Source: Picrophilus oshimae DSM 9789 (GTDB lineage Archaea; Thermoplasmatota; Thermoplasmata; Thermoplasmatales; Thermoplasmataceae). Taken from it: 64,000 nt of DNA. Made by a program: the position numbers and the translations under genes. The stretch is from NCBI RefSeq assembly GCF_900176435.1, contig NZ_FWYE01000001.1, positions 496,001 through 560,000 of the forward strand. The letters run 5' to 3'. The notes below the pieces were generated by a model, which worked only from the letters and a program-made list of their open reading frames with translations, searched no databases and had not been told where the DNA came from. Shown one piece after another: positions 10,216-18,775 of the stretch (positions within the stretch are counted from its first letter, which is position 1; every line of letters begins with the position of its first letter).

Positions 10216-10225
10216 CTCTGCCTTA
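10216..10225 (+). other. 16S processing stem, 3' strand
   Basis: CTCTGCCTTA, exact complement of TAAGGCAGAG at 8680-8689. Together they enclose the mature 16S and mark the primary cleavage region of the precursor. Confidence 0.75.
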
Positions 10226-10228
10226 TCT

Positions 10229-10257
10229 CCTTTTCTGTATTTTTCTATTTTTGCTTA
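10229..10257 (+). terminator. T-run region, probable 16S terminator
   Basis: Several runs of four or five T interrupted by single bases directly after the processing stem (TTTTCTGTATTTTTCTATTTTTGC). Archaeal RNA polymerase terminates at such T tracts without a hairpin. This would separate the rRNA from secE. Confidence 0.5.
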
Positions 10258-10300
10258 TTTATGGAAAAGATTTTATTTTATGTTTCTCTTATCTTCTATA

Positions 10301-10528
10301 ATGGAAAAGAATCAAAATAATATTCAGGATAAATTAATTGCGCAGCAGGAAAAAATAGAGAGGAAATTTCAGGGCATCGGTAAGGGAAAATATTCAAGAA
10401 TCATGAAGATGGCCAAGAAGCCCAATGGGGATGAGTACACCAAGGTTCTTTTAATAGCAGGCTTTGGCATCGTTTTCCTTGGGTTTATAGGCTTTGTTAT
10501 ATATCTATTGATGAGCGTTTATTTCTAA
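10301..10528 (+). CDS. secE: preprotein translocase subunit SecE
   Basis: Small essential subunit of the SecYEG translocon (SecE/Sec61gamma). A cytoplasmic amphipathic part with RIMKMAKKPNGDEYTKV, the conserved archaeal Lys-Pro signature, is followed by one transmembrane helix (VLLIAGFGIVFLGFIGFVIYLL). The frame opens at ATG 10280, but ATG 10301 (MEKNQNN, 75 residues) is preferred because it gives a normal length. Followed after 9 bases by spt5, the usual archaeal pair. Confidence 0.9.
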   Translation: MEKNQNNIQDKLIAQQEKIERKFQGIGKGKYSRIMKMAKKPNGDEYTKVLLIAGFGIVFLGFIGFVIYLLMSVYF

Positions 10529-10537
10529 GGTGATTTA

Positions 10538-11395
10538 ATGGAGAGTTACGAATGGATAAAGACCAGCGATGAGCATGCCATAAAATCCGGGTGCAATCAA
10601 AACGTAATGATATCATTAAAATTAAAGAACATAGGGAATTCAAAAAGGAAGTTCACATTAAGATTAAATACAGATTTCGAGCAGTCAGACAGCATGATAG
10701 AATGGCTTATAGAAATTGATAATGATTATAAGGTATCGCCATCAGATAATAAGGAAATAGATATTAACTATGATTTATCGCAGAACGAGGAAAGAAACAT
10801 ATCATTAAGGATATTAACGCCCAGGGGCGGGTATCAAAACGACAAAATCATTCTTGATGTCGATTTATCATCTGAGGATGGCGTCTATAAATTCCATGAT
10901 AAATATACAATAGAGCTTGTTCCTGTTATAGTAATAGCAAAGTGCACAATAGGAAAGGAGCTTGATACGGCCGTAGATCTGTCTGCCAAGGCTGAAACAG
11001 ATCTTAAGGAAAGATTAATATCAAACAAAAATGCAAGGAATGAGATACTATCAATTATGTCTCCATACGAGATAAAGGGATACATATTTATAGAGACCAT
11101 GCATGTTGACCGCGTTGAGTACCTTGCCAGAACCTTAAGAAACTTTAAGGGTATTATAAGCGGCACCGTTTCAATGGATGAAATAGAGCACTATCTTACG
11201 CCAAAGCCTGCAGTATCAGGTCTGTCACTTGGCGATCTTGTGGAGATCGTTGGCGGCCCTTTCAAGGGCGAGCGTGCAAAGATTATGAGCATAGATGCCT
11301 CAAAGGAGGAGGTAACGGTACAGCTCACAGAATCAATGGTGCCAATACCTGTTACCGTTAAGGCTGAATCCATAAGGCCGCTTGATTCAAAATGA
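10538..11395 (+). CDS. spt5: transcription elongation factor Spt5 with extra N-terminal domain
   Basis: Spt5/NusG homologue, which binds the RNA polymerase clamp and raises processivity. The NGN domain (about 128-222; VPVIVIAKCTIGKELDTAVDL, IKGYIFIETMH) and the KOW domain (about 229-283; LGDLVEIVGGPFKGERAKI) are clear. Residues 1-127 are an addition not expected in archaeal Spt5, which is normally about 150 residues. They read as a beta-sandwich of Ig-like type (MISLKLKNIGNSKRKFTLRL, then ISLRILTPRGG). The start is supported by GGTGAT three bases before ATG 10538. The stop overlaps the next start by ATGA, so translation is coupled. Confidence 0.93.
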   Translation: MESYEWIKTSDEHAIKSGCNQNVMISLKLKNIGNSKRKFTLRLNTDFEQSDSMIEWLIEIDNDYKVSPSDNKEIDINYDLSQNEERNISLRILTPRGGYQNDKIILDVDLSSEDGVYKFHDKYTIELVPVIVIAKCTIGKELDTAVDLSAKAETDLKERLISNKNARNEILSIMSPYEIKGYIFIETMHVDRVEYLARTLRNFKGIISGTVSMDEIEHYLTPKPAVSGLSLGDLVEIVGGPFKGERAKIMSIDASKEEVTVQLTESMVPIPVTVKAESIRPLDSK

Positions 11396-12708
11396 GGCTT
11401 AAGTCGAATTCAAGGGAAAACGAGGAAAAATTCCTTTCAAACCTTAAAAGCTTGCTTGATAATCCGCAGGTTATGATACCTGATTGCGATAATAAATCGA
11501 TTCTATGTCCAATAAAAAAATACCAGAAGCTTTTAAATCAGGGGAATTTCAAAAAGTCATCAAATTTCATATCAGCATTTCATGAATGCAAAATGATATG
11601 CGATGATAACAGGGCGCCGCTGATGGGTATTATAAAGACAAACTATGGTTCGGTTCCATACTGCAAGAGGGGGAATACCGATGAAACGGTACTTGCAGGC
11701 GTCCAGAATTATAACAATGATGTTTTCAGGCTTCTGGCATTTAAGGACGTTGTGTCAAAAAATATAAGTGTTTTCTCAACAAGGCATTACTTTACAGCAA
11801 AATGCAAGGATGGGCCTGATATATCAATATTCATGGATATACTTGATGAGGAAGGTATAAACTATAAGGTATCAGACAATAATATAATAATAGGCAGCTC
11901 CGGGGAAAAGATGCATGTAAAATACATGGGGACATCGTTTATAATATACCAGGACTTTAAGGGTAATTTATTCTATTACCTCTTCAAGCATATATTAACA
12001 AACGATATGAAAGCAGAAATAAATATTGATTTCCTAAAGGAAATAGATATAGATCCAGATGATTACGTAAAAAACAATAAAAACACAAATGACTTTATAG
12101 AAGGTGCAATTGAATACAAAAAAAGGTATGTTGTATCAAATAATCTTTATGCAATAGGGGATAAAATTTATACCATCAATGATTTTTGCAATGAGCTTAA
12201 CATAGAAAACAATCGATTAATTGAATTAATATCAAGGCATGGTATATACCTCGAGGATAAAAATGTGAACAAGCTCTACGAGTTATTATTTAAATATGAT
12301 AAAAATTCCCTTCTAAAGTCAATGTTCAATGTAGATGATAATGATATAAAAAACCTCCATGGCGATTATAAAAGCCAGATTGAACAGCTGAAAAAGCTCA
12401 TTGAATCAATAAATATTGATAGAGAGCTTCCTGAACCCTGGTCTGAAAACTCATCGTATCTAATTTCAATTATAAAGGAATACCGTTTAAATGGAAGGGA
12501 GCATGCATTATCATACGGTGAGAGGCACATGGATAATTACATTAAAAAGGCCATCTACTGCGCATTTACAGAATCCATGGGTGAAAACAGGCTCTTCATG
12601 TTCTCTGACAATGAGATAATACTTGGAAAAAGGATAAGGCCGTACATTGATGATCTAATCTCAGGAAATAAAATGAATATAAATGAATTAAAGAATATAA
12701 TAATGTGA
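11392..12708 (+). CDS. unrecognised 438-residue archaeal protein with N-terminal cysteines
   Basis: Not recognised. The N-terminal hundred residues contain Cys32, Cys39, Cys66, Cys70 and Cys91 (LCPIKKYQ, HECKMIC, PYCKRG), which could form a metal or Fe-S site. Residues about 100-200 are mixed alpha/beta and the remainder is helical and charged, with a possible helix-turn-helix around YTINDFCNELNIENNRLIELI. It overlaps spt5 by ATGA and is followed after 4 bases by a PUA-domain gene, so it is part of a transcription/translation operon; an RNA- or DNA-related role is inference. Confidence 0.75.
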   Translation: MRLKSNSRENEEKFLSNLKSLLDNPQVMIPDCDNKSILCPIKKYQKLLNQGNFKKSSNFISAFHECKMICDDNRAPLMGIIKTNYGSVPYCKRGNTDETVLAGVQNYNNDVFRLLAFKDVVSKNISVFSTRHYFTAKCKDGPDISIFMDILDEEGINYKVSDNNIIIGSSGEKMHVKYMGTSFIIYQDFKGNLFYYLFKHILTNDMKAEINIDFLKEIDIDPDDYVKNNKNTNDFIEGAIEYKKRYVVSNNLYAIGDKIYTINDFCNELNIENNRLIELISRHGIYLEDKNVNKLYELLFKYDKNSLLKSMFNVDDNDIKNLHGDYKSQIEQLKKLIESINIDRELPEPWSENSSYLISIIKEYRLNGREHALSYGERHMDNYIKKAIYCAFTESMGENRLFMFSDNEIILGKRIRPYIDDLISGNKMNINELKNIIM

Positions 12709-12712
12709 TAGC

Positions 12713-13168
12713 ATGTCAAGGCATATGATTTCAAAAAAGGATTTTAAATATATAAAGGCAAGGATGGAATCGCTTGGTATAGACATATCAAATCTTTCTG
12801 ATCTTGAGGTGGAGCAGTTAAAGAACAGCACAATTTATTATTACTCAAACATGCCTGTTATATACAATGATATACCAACGCTGTACCTTTTAAACAACAT
12901 AAAACCAAATAAAAATATAACAATCGTCGATGATGGCGCTGTTTCAAGGATATCAAACGGTGCCAACCTCTTCTCTCCTGGCATTGTTTCAATGGACATG
13001 AGCATGAAAAAGGGCGATATCACATACATAGCAAACAAAAAAAACCAGTTCATAGCGGTGTGCAGGTTAACAGACGATGCAGAAAATATAATGAGGGAAA
13101 GAAAGGGCATTGCGGCCGAAAACCTGCATTATTTAAATGATAATATAATAAAGAATCGTTATCTTTAA
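12713..13168 (+). CDS. PUA-domain RNA-binding protein, MCT-1/Tma20-like
   Basis: 151 residues with a C-terminal PUA domain typical of archaeal MCT-1-like proteins: VPTLYLLN-type strand (IPTLYLLNNIKP), then ITIVDDGAVSRISNGANLFSPGIV and KKGDITYIA. The eukaryotic relatives act with density-regulated protein in 40S recycling and reinitiation. Here it follows the 438-residue gene by 4 bases, suggesting translation-linked work. Confidence 0.85.
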   Translation: MSRHMISKKDFKYIKARMESLGIDISNLSDLEVEQLKNSTIYYYSNMPVIYNDIPTLYLLNNIKPNKNITIVDDGAVSRISNGANLFSPGIVSMDMSMKKGDITYIANKKNQFIAVCRLTDDAENIMRERKGIAAENLHYLNDNIIKNRYL

Positions 13169-13191
13169 TTACATAATTATTATATAATCTC

Positions 13192-13644
13192 ATGGAGCTT
13201 TTAAAAGTTGGTGATACCGCACCTGATTTTGAGACCGTTGACCAGAACGGAAAAACCGTTAAACTAAGTGATTTCCGTGGCATGCCCGTTGTACTTTATT
13301 TCTATCCAAAGGATAACACGCCGGGATGCACCGTGGAGGCAAAGAACTTCAGGGACAACATGGACATATTTGATTCCAGGGTAAAGGTCATAGGCGTTAG
13401 TGTTGATTCACAGGAATCCCATATGAAATTCCATGAAAAGCTGAATCTAAACTTTGATTTATTATCAGACAAGAGCAAGGAAATAGTAAAAAAATACGGC
13501 GTTCTTGGCGTTTCAACGGCAAAACGTGTAACATACATAATAGACCAGAACGGAAAGATTGCCCATGTCTTTGAAAAGGTCAAGCCTGACGGCCATGCAA
13601 AGGAGGTCTATGAAAAGTTAAAGGAATTAAAACTTATAAATTAA
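13192..13644 (+). CDS. bcp: peroxiredoxin, Bcp family, without the near resolving Cys
   Basis: Thiol peroxidase that reduces hydrogen peroxide and organic peroxides in the cytoplasm. The peroxidatic Cys is in DNTPGCTVEAKNF, with the expected SVDSQESHMKF and the C-terminal YIIDQNGKI. The resolving Cys that many Bcp proteins hold five residues after the peroxidatic Cys is Lys here, so it works as a one-Cys type or uses another partner. Compare the paralogue at 47967-48413, which keeps the C-x4-C pair. Single gene, convergent with the L12 operon. Confidence 0.93.
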   Translation: MELLKVGDTAPDFETVDQNGKTVKLSDFRGMPVVLYFYPKDNTPGCTVEAKNFRDNMDIFDSRVKVIGVSVDSQESHMKFHEKLNLNFDLLSDKSKEIVKKYGVLGVSTAKRVTYIIDQNGKIAHVFEKVKPDGHAKEVYEKLKELKLIN

Positions 13645-13650
13645 AAATTT

Positions 13651-13824
13651 TTATGCGAGTCTTGCCCTTTCCTCTGCTGTTGTGATTTCAATGGCCATGG
13701 CCGCAACGATCCATACTATTGATATCATTATCAGCAATGGATTAAAGAACACTATTGATATTATTAAAAGTGCAAGCGGAAATATGTATTTTATCACAAG
13801 CCAAAAATATGAATAAATATCCAT
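13651..13824 (-). CDS. 57-residue membrane protein downstream of L12
   Basis: Short open frame read on the minus strand from ATG 13824 to TAA 13651. It encodes about 57 residues: MDIYSYFWLVIKYIFPLALL begins a first hydrophobic helix, a second (IMISIVWIVAAMAIEI) follows, and the tail is TTAEERARLA. Two helices and a charged tail make a real small membrane protein likely. It starts 17 bases after the L12 stop, in the same direction, so it may be the last gene of the ribosomal stalk operon. Family not recognised; small size keeps confidence moderate. Confidence 0.6.
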   Translation of the reverse strand: MDIYSYFWLVIKYIFPLALLIISIVFFNPLLIMISIVWIVAAMAIEITTAEERARLA

Positions 13825-13840
13825 ATTGCATCAAAAAAAT

Positions 13841-14146
13841 TTATCCGAAGAGTGAGCTGAGGCCCTGCATTGCATCGGCTTCGCTTTCCTCTTTCTTCTC
13901 TTCCTTTTTCTCTTCCTTCTTCTCCTCTTTCTTCTCTTCCTTTGCAGGTGCCGGTGCTGCTACCGGTGCGGCAGCCGCGTTTTTAAGAACATCCTCTATG
14001 TTTATGTTCTTCATGCTCTCAACCAGGGACTTAAGCCTGGCCTCATCAGCGTTAACACCAGCATCCTCAAGTATCTTTTTCAGATTGTTTTCATCTATTT
14101 CCTTTCCTGCTGAATGCAACAGTAAGGCTCCATATATATACTCCAT
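13841..14146 (-). CDS. rpl12: ribosomal protein L12 (P1)
   Basis: Acidic stalk protein of the large subunit that recruits translation factors. 101 residues: an N-terminal dimerisation helix domain ([18 protein letters not shown]), an Ala/Pro-rich hinge, a Lys-Glu-rich repeat segment, and the conserved C-terminal tail ending GLSSLFG that binds elongation factors. GGTGAT precedes the ATG by 3 bases. The last ribosomal gene of the L11-L1-L10-L12 operon. Confidence 0.97.
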   Translation of the reverse strand: MEYIYGALLLHSAGKEIDENNLKKILEDAGVNADEARLKSLVESMKNINIEDVLKNAAAAPVAAPAPAKEEKKEEKKEEKKEEKKEESEADAMQGLSSLFG

Positions 14147-14155
14147 TATATCACC

Positions 14156-15103
14156 TCATCCAAACAATGCGCCAAGTCCGGAGGCTGCATCCTCATCACT
14201 GGATGTCTCCTTCTCCTCGGCCTTCTCTTCCTTTTTATCCGTTATATCTTCATTATTTAAATCTTTATTTATTAATGCTTCGATTGCGCTTGCATTTATA
14301 AATGCCTTTCTTATGAATATGTCTATGTTCTTCTCGTCGACAAAGTTTGCCTCAATTGCAAGTGACTGTGCCTCCAGATAGGCCTTTGATATCATGTCGG
14401 GAACAATCTCCGGTACTATGAAGTTTGCCTCAATTGCAAGTGACTTTGCACCAAGGAAGGCTGATGCAAGATCTGACATGATCTTTTCATCGCTTATTGA
14501 TAGCACATCCTTATTGAATATTAATCCATCCTCGTATGCCGCTATTAGGTCAAGACCTGCTGTTATTGGATATATCTCAAGATCCTTAAGAACAAGGGCC
14601 TTCTCCCTTGTAATGACATCGCCCTTCTTTACAAATGTTACCTCGCTTTTTATAACTATCTTTCCCTTTTCAATTGCTGCCGGCAGGCCGGCCTTCTGGA
14701 ACTCGCTTATCTTTGGTCCTGGCGGGAAATTTGTCTCCTTTGGTTCTATTACTATATCCTCCTCGGCTATCTCGCCACCCTTTGCCGGCGCCTTCGTCTT
14801 GCTTTTTTCAAGTATGTCGTAGATCTTTTTTGGCGATTCATCCGTGGTTATAAGTGCAACCTGGCCATGTGCATAATCCTTAAGCTTTACTATGTTGTTT
14901 TTTCCAGTATTTTCTATGGCAAGCCTCAGAAGCCTTGCCCTTGAGACCTTTATCCTTGCCTTATCCCTTATGCTGTTCCTTATCTTCTGAAACTCATTAT
15001 TTCTAAGACCCTTTATGCTTACTATGGCCGCAACCTTTCTGCTATTTATCTCATCCTCAAGGTTCTTAACAAAATCTATCTTCCACTGTGCTGGCTCAGT
15101 CAT
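14156..15103 (-). CDS. rpl10: ribosomal protein L10 (P0)
   Basis: Base of the ribosomal stalk; binds 23S rRNA and carries L12 dimers. 315 residues: the rRNA-binding domain ([13 protein letters not shown] onward), the archaeal/eukaryal insertion domain (about 108-180), then three helical spine segments with repeated LAIEANF motifs for L12 binding, and the shared C-terminal SGLGALFG tail. Two of the spine segments share a 25-base exact repeat at DNA level (14343-14367 and 14421-14445). GGTGAT precedes the ATG by 4 bases; overlaps the end of L1 by 8 bases. Confidence 0.97.
   Translation of the reverse strand: MTEPAQWKIDFVKNLEDEINSRKVAAIVSIKGLRNNEFQKIRNSIRDKARIKVSRARLLRLAIENTGKNNIVKLKDYAHGQVALITTDESPKKIYDILEKSKTKAPAKGGEIAEEDIVIEPKETNFPPGPKISEFQKAGLPAAIEKGKIVIKSEVTFVKKGDVITREKALVLKDLEIYPITAGLDLIAAYEDGLIFNKDVLSISDEKIMSDLASAFLGAKSLAIEANFIVPEIVPDMISKAYLEAQSLAIEANFVDEKNIDIFIRKAFINASAIEALINKDLNNEDITDKKEEKAEEKETSSDEDAASGLGALFG
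14343..14445 (-). repeat. 25-base direct repeat inside the L10 gene
   Basis: The same 25 bases occur at 14343-14367 and 14421-14445, 78 bases (26 codons) apart. They encode the SLAIEANF element in two successive L12-binding helices of L10. It reflects the repeat structure of the stalk spine, kept nearly identical at DNA level. Confidence 0.8.
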
Positions 15104-15737
15104 TTAAATCACCTGTTTCCACCTTAATGGCCTTCCCCATCGTTGTTTTTATATATATTGAATCTATGTTTCCAGGGCCCTTGTCCAGCCTTGATACAAT
15201 TCTCTTGTATACCGTAACAAAGTTGTTGTAAAGGTCATCATCGCTCATCTCTCTGGTTCCTATTGGTACATGGAATGTCCTTCTATCCCTGCTTCTAGCC
15301 CTCACGCTCTTTTTAAGGTTTTCTATCAGAGCTGTGGGGTCCTGACCAGGCGGCACCGGTCTTGGTATCTTTCCCCTTGGTCCAAGTATTACTCCAAGGT
15401 TCTTACCAATGCTTGACATTAATGTTGATTCTGCGACGAAGAAATCTACCTTGTTTGCAAGCTTCTTGAATGACTTTTTGTCATCAACAAACTTTGAAAC
15501 ATCCTCTGGTGAGAATGTGTAATCTGCATTCTTGGCCTTTAATTTCATCTCCTCGCTTGATATTAATGCAACCTTAAGATCCTTACCACGGCCGCTGGGC
15601 AGTACAATCTCCTCATTTATCCTCTTCTTTGGATCGCTTAGATCGACATCCTTTAGGTTTATGGATATCTCTATGCTCTCAAGAAAGTTTCTCTTCTTTG
15701 ATTCCTCTTTAACTGCCTTTATCTCATTTCTTACCAT
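15096..15737 (-). CDS. rpl1: ribosomal protein L1
   Basis: Large-subunit protein of the L1 stalk, which moves with the E-site tRNA, and in archaea often a translational repressor of its own operon. The sequence contains the conserved [15 protein letters not shown] and the [15 protein letters not shown] segments. The open frame extends to a GTG at 15746, but ATG 15737 (MVRNEIKAV, 213 residues) is preferred because GGTGG lies 5 bases upstream, overlapping that GTG. Confidence 0.96.
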   Translation of the reverse strand: MVRNEIKAVKEESKKRNFLESIEISINLKDVDLSDPKKRINEEIVLPSGRGKDLKVALISSEEMKLKAKNADYTFSPEDVSKFVDDKKSFKKLANKVDFFVAESTLMSSIGKNLGVILGPRGKIPRPVPPGQDPTALIENLKKSVRARSRDRRTFHVPIGTREMSDDDLYNNFVTVYKRIVSRLDKGPGNIDSIYIKTTMGKAIKVETGDLND

Positions 15738-15747
15738 GAAGACCACC

Positions 15748-16215
15748 TTATATCTCTATCTCACCGTTCTTTATCATCTTCTGTACTTCCTTTGGATCCC
15801 TGCCATCAACTGTTATTCCAAGTGATACTGCGCTTCCAAGAACCTCAAGAACGGCACCCTTCATATTATATGAAAGCAGGGCCGATCTCTTTGATTCTGC
15901 AACCTTCTTTATCTGCTCAAGCGTGGCATTGCCAGCTATCTTTTCCTTCTTCTTGGATGCCCCCTTCTCAATGCCAAGCTCCTTTTTAAGAAGTGCTGAT
16001 GTTGGTGGAACACCAACAATGATCTCATACTTCTTTGTTGCGGGATCTATAACATTTACCGTAACAGGAACCTGCATCCCGGCGAAGTTCTTTGTTTTTT
16101 CATTTATGTCCTTAACCACCTGGCCAAGATTAAGGCCAAGGGGACCAAGGGCAGGTCCAAGAGGCGGCCCGGTTGTTGCCTTACCACCCTCAACCATGGT
16201 TTTGACTGCTACCAT
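15748..16215 (-). CDS. rpl11: ribosomal protein L11
   Basis: Binds the GTPase-associated region of 23S rRNA with L10. 155 residues with the hallmark GGKATTGPPLGPALGPLGLN and VTVNVIDPATKKYEIIVGVPPTSALLKKELG. First gene of the minus-strand stalk operon; the GGTG motif upstream of ATG 16215 supports the start. In many archaea this operon follows secE-spt5, but here those genes lie 2-5 kb away on the other strand and converge on it. Confidence 0.97.
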   Translation of the reverse strand: MVAVKTMVEGGKATTGPPLGPALGPLGLNLGQVVKDINEKTKNFAGMQVPVTVNVIDPATKKYEIIVGVPPTSALLKKELGIEKGASKKKEKIAGNATLEQIKKVAESKRSALLSYNMKGAVLEVLGSAVSLGITVDGRDPKEVQKMIKNGEIEI

Positions 16216-16309
16216 ATACTTACACCTGTAAACCTCAATTTATATCTCATTTTTAATATTTTCCTTTTTTAGTGAAAAGTAAATTATATTGATTAATAAT
16301 AATGGCAAA

Positions 16310-16957
16310 ATGATAAATATAGTTGACGGTAGAAGGACCAGGGACTTCTCAAAGAACACAAAGGTTCTTATTGATATATACAGATCAACAACAACAATAT
16401 CAATAGCATTAATGAATGGCGTTTCCTATATAATACCGGCAAGGAGCATAAAGGATGCCTTTTCACTGAGAAAAAGGATTAATAATTCATTTATAAGCGG
16501 TGAACGCTACGGCATGAGGATTCCGGGCTTTGATTATGGAAACAGCCCATCTGAGATAATAAATCTGGATCTATCCGGCAAAATAATGATATTAACATCA
16601 ACAAATGGTATTAAGGTGCTCTTTAAGCTGTTAAAATTCCCTGGTGACATTTTTATATCATCATATATAAATTTCTCTGCAACTGTAAGAGCTTTAACGG
16701 ATAAAGATGTTGATATAATAGTATCAAACAGGCCTGACGGCACCAGCGACGAGGATCTAATCTTTGCCGAGCTTTTAAGAAAGGCACTTTTAAATGATTA
16801 TTATGATGTAAATGATTATATAGATAGAACAAGAAGATGCAGCGGCTCAAGGAGGCTTAAACTCATGGGCTTTGAAGATGATATAGAAAATACACTAAAG
16901 ATTGATATATATAATAAGGCAATAGTATACAGGGATAATAAAATTATATCTCTATAA
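16310..16957 (+). CDS. ComB-like phosphosulfolactate phosphatase family protein
   Basis: Matches the ComB family (2-phosphosulfolactate phosphatase, a coenzyme M biosynthesis enzyme in methanogens): VLIDIYRSTTTISIALMNGV, ISGERYGMRIPGFDYGNSP and ILTSTNGIKVLF are family signatures. About 215 residues from ATG 16310; a TTG-started frame from 16289 exists, but TTATATT at 16284-16290 places transcription start near ATG 16310, favouring a leaderless start. The true substrate in a non-methanogen is unknown. It overlaps the convergent MptE-like gene by 14 bases. Confidence 0.82.
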   Translation: MINIVDGRRTRDFSKNTKVLIDIYRSTTTISIALMNGVSYIIPARSIKDAFSLRKRINNSFISGERYGMRIPGFDYGNSPSEIINLDLSGKIMILTSTNGIKVLFKLLKFPGDIFISSYINFSATVRALTDKDVDIIVSNRPDGTSDEDLIFAELLRKALLNDYYDVNDYIDRTRRCSGSRRLKLMGFEDDIENTLKIDIYNKAIVYRDNKIISL

Positions 16958-17618
16958 TGCCTGATTCCGTGAATTTACTTCCACGTGATTCCGCAAGCAT
17001 TTTAATTAATTTTAACGCCCACTGGAGCTTTTTTCTCTTCATTATTATATCATTAACCGTGTAATAGTCCTTTATATACGGCCTATTAAAATCAAAGCCT
17101 ATTAAAACTATCTCATTGAAATTGAAATAATCTGCAATATATGCGGCCCTGTCACCATCTGTAAAACCGCCAAAATTGTATATATTTTTTATTGGTATGT
17201 GTTGTGTTGTGCCTATAAAATTTTTGAAGTATTTTATATAACTGTTTATCTTAATAATATTATCTCCATGGGCATGTATAAAAGTTAAAACACCATTTTT
17301 ATTTGCATTTATAATATCATTTATGTTTCCGTCAAGATCCGTTACGATTATGTCAGGATAACCACACCTCATTAAATACCTGGTTATTGCGGAATCTGCA
17401 ACGATCTTAATCCCGGACGATATCGATGGCAAATAATCTTCCATATCCGGGGAGTTGCCTATTATATAGGCAGTTCTTTCATTGAATTTTATATCTTTCA
17501 TGGTAAATGCATAATTCTGAAGCATCTTTGATGCATAATAATCGTTGAACGTTCTTATATTAAGATCGGCTGCTATTTCCCTGTATAATGGTATCCAGCG
17601 TTTAAGCCTCATCTGCAT
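16944..17618 (-). CDS. 6-hydroxymethyl-7,8-dihydropterin pyrophosphokinase, MptE-like
   Basis: DUF115/MptE family, which activates 6-hydroxymethyldihydropterin for folate or methanopterin synthesis in archaea. Signatures: TAYIIGNSPDMEDYLP, ADSAITRYLMRCGYPDIIVTDLDGN, FIHAHGDN, NFGGFTDGDRAAYIADYF and IVLIGFDFNR. The frame is open to 17660, but a start at 17618 or 17612 keeps only a short overlap with the upstream DUF373 gene and gives a normal length of about 223 residues. Probably co-transcribed with that gene. Confidence 0.88.
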   Translation of the reverse strand: MQMRLKRWIPLYREIAADLNIRTFNDYYASKMLQNYAFTMKDIKFNERTAYIIGNSPDMEDYLPSISSGIKIVADSAITRYLMRCGYPDIIVTDLDGNINDIINANKNGVLTFIHAHGDNIIKINSYIKYFKNFIGTTQHIPIKNIYNFGGFTDGDRAAYIADYFNFNEIVLIGFDFNRPYIKDYYTVNDIIMKRKKLQWALKLIKMLAESRGSKFTESGIIEI

Positions 17619-18705
17619 CAGATCTGTAATATCTGTGTATAAATGATGATGTGACCGCAACTACTATGCCTATTATTATTAAAGATATGCTGATAACAGC
17701 CGATGAAAACGATATAAATGACATGGCATACATCATGTAATTTATCATTCCATATATTATAAATGTAAGCGAGAGCATGAAGAGTATTCCAAACCATGGC
17801 TTAATGTTTTCATTGTTTACTATTATATTCTCTATATATATTCCAATCTCACGTATTAAAAAGGCTGCAAAAGCCCACCATACAAAGTATGCTATAAAAA
17901 CAAAGATCTTGTCAATGACCGGGCCATACTTTATTGTTGCGGTGTAACTGTAAACAATGCCTGAAAGGACTATTAATATTGATATTACAGAGAAAAGAAA
18001 AGATATCTTTGTTTCCCTTGCGTTTGTAATCATTCTTGATAATATATTTCTTATTGATGACCTTATCTCAAGGCCGCGCTCTATAAAATATGATCCAAGA
18101 ACTATTGTAACAAGCATTATTGCAGCGGCGCTTGGGTCTATATAATAAGAATGGAAGGCATATATTGTGTATAATGTGAATATTAATGCCGAGATGCCGT
18201 ATGTAAGAAAGACAAGGCCTACTGGAATCGTAAACTTCCTTGCTATCTTTTTATCCTTTACAGCCCTGACGATGTAATAGTACATGGATTCTATATTCTG
18301 GTTGTGCCTTACTATAATATGTTTTACATACCTTATCTTTATTCTTGAGGCTATTATTGGGATTATGTAATCATCCTCGGCCCCATCAGAAACAAGTATA
18401 ACATCATCAAACCTATCATTTGACAGCACATCATCTATCTGCGCTGCTATTATTTCATCTGATTTTTCACCAACATCATCATCGCCTGTTATGAGTGCTA
18501 TCTCAACATCCTCGCCCCTTCTTTTTAAATCCTCGTAATGTTTTAGGGCTCCGAACAGCCCGTTTCCGTCAGAATCCTCAGGATCCGTGGATATAAGTCT
18601 TAATGCCGCATTATAACAATCAGCATAGCCAATAACAGGTCCCTCAACACCGGCCTTCATGCCAAAATCGTTATCACGATCTATGTTGATTATTAAACTC
18701 CTCAC
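17602..18705 (-). CDS. DUF373 family membrane protein
   Basis: 367 residues. Residues 1-135 are a soluble Rossmann-like domain (LIINIDRDNDFGMKAGVEGPVIG, IALITGDDDVGEKSDEI, DVILVSDGAEDDYIIPII); the remainder has about six transmembrane helices. It is the archaeal DUF373 family, of unknown function. It overlaps the start of the MptE-like gene, with which it forms a two-gene operon. Confidence 0.85.
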   Translation of the reverse strand: MRSLIINIDRDNDFGMKAGVEGPVIGYADCYNAALRLISTDPEDSDGNGLFGALKHYEDLKRRGEDVEIALITGDDDVGEKSDEIIAAQIDDVLSNDRFDDVILVSDGAEDDYIIPIIASRIKIRYVKHIIVRHNQNIESMYYYIVRAVKDKKIARKFTIPVGLVFLTYGISALIFTLYTIYAFHSYYIDPSAAAIMLVTIVLGSYFIERGLEIRSSIRNILSRMITNARETKISFLFSVISILIVLSGIVYSYTATIKYGPVIDKIFVFIAYFVWWAFAAFLIREIGIYIENIIVNNENIKPWFGILFMLSLTFIIYGMINYMMYAMSFISFSSAVISISLIIIGIVVAVTSSFIHRYYRSDADEA

Positions 18706-18775
18706 AGATATAAATAAACAAATTCAGTATATAATTATTGTTTAACCAAAAGGTGAAAAAATATTAAATAAAGAG

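Noticed and set aside
13900-13945. Short tandem repeat resembling a microsatellite
   Set aside because: It encodes the Lys-Glu-rich segment normal for archaeal L12.
13755-14381. 208-codon open frame on the plus strand with Ser/Phe repeats
   Set aside because: Antisense shadow of the L12 Lys-Glu hinge and the end of L10; the repeats come from the GAA/AAG-rich codons.
14394-14822. 142-codon open frame on the plus strand
   Set aside because: Shadow of the L10 gene on the opposite strand.
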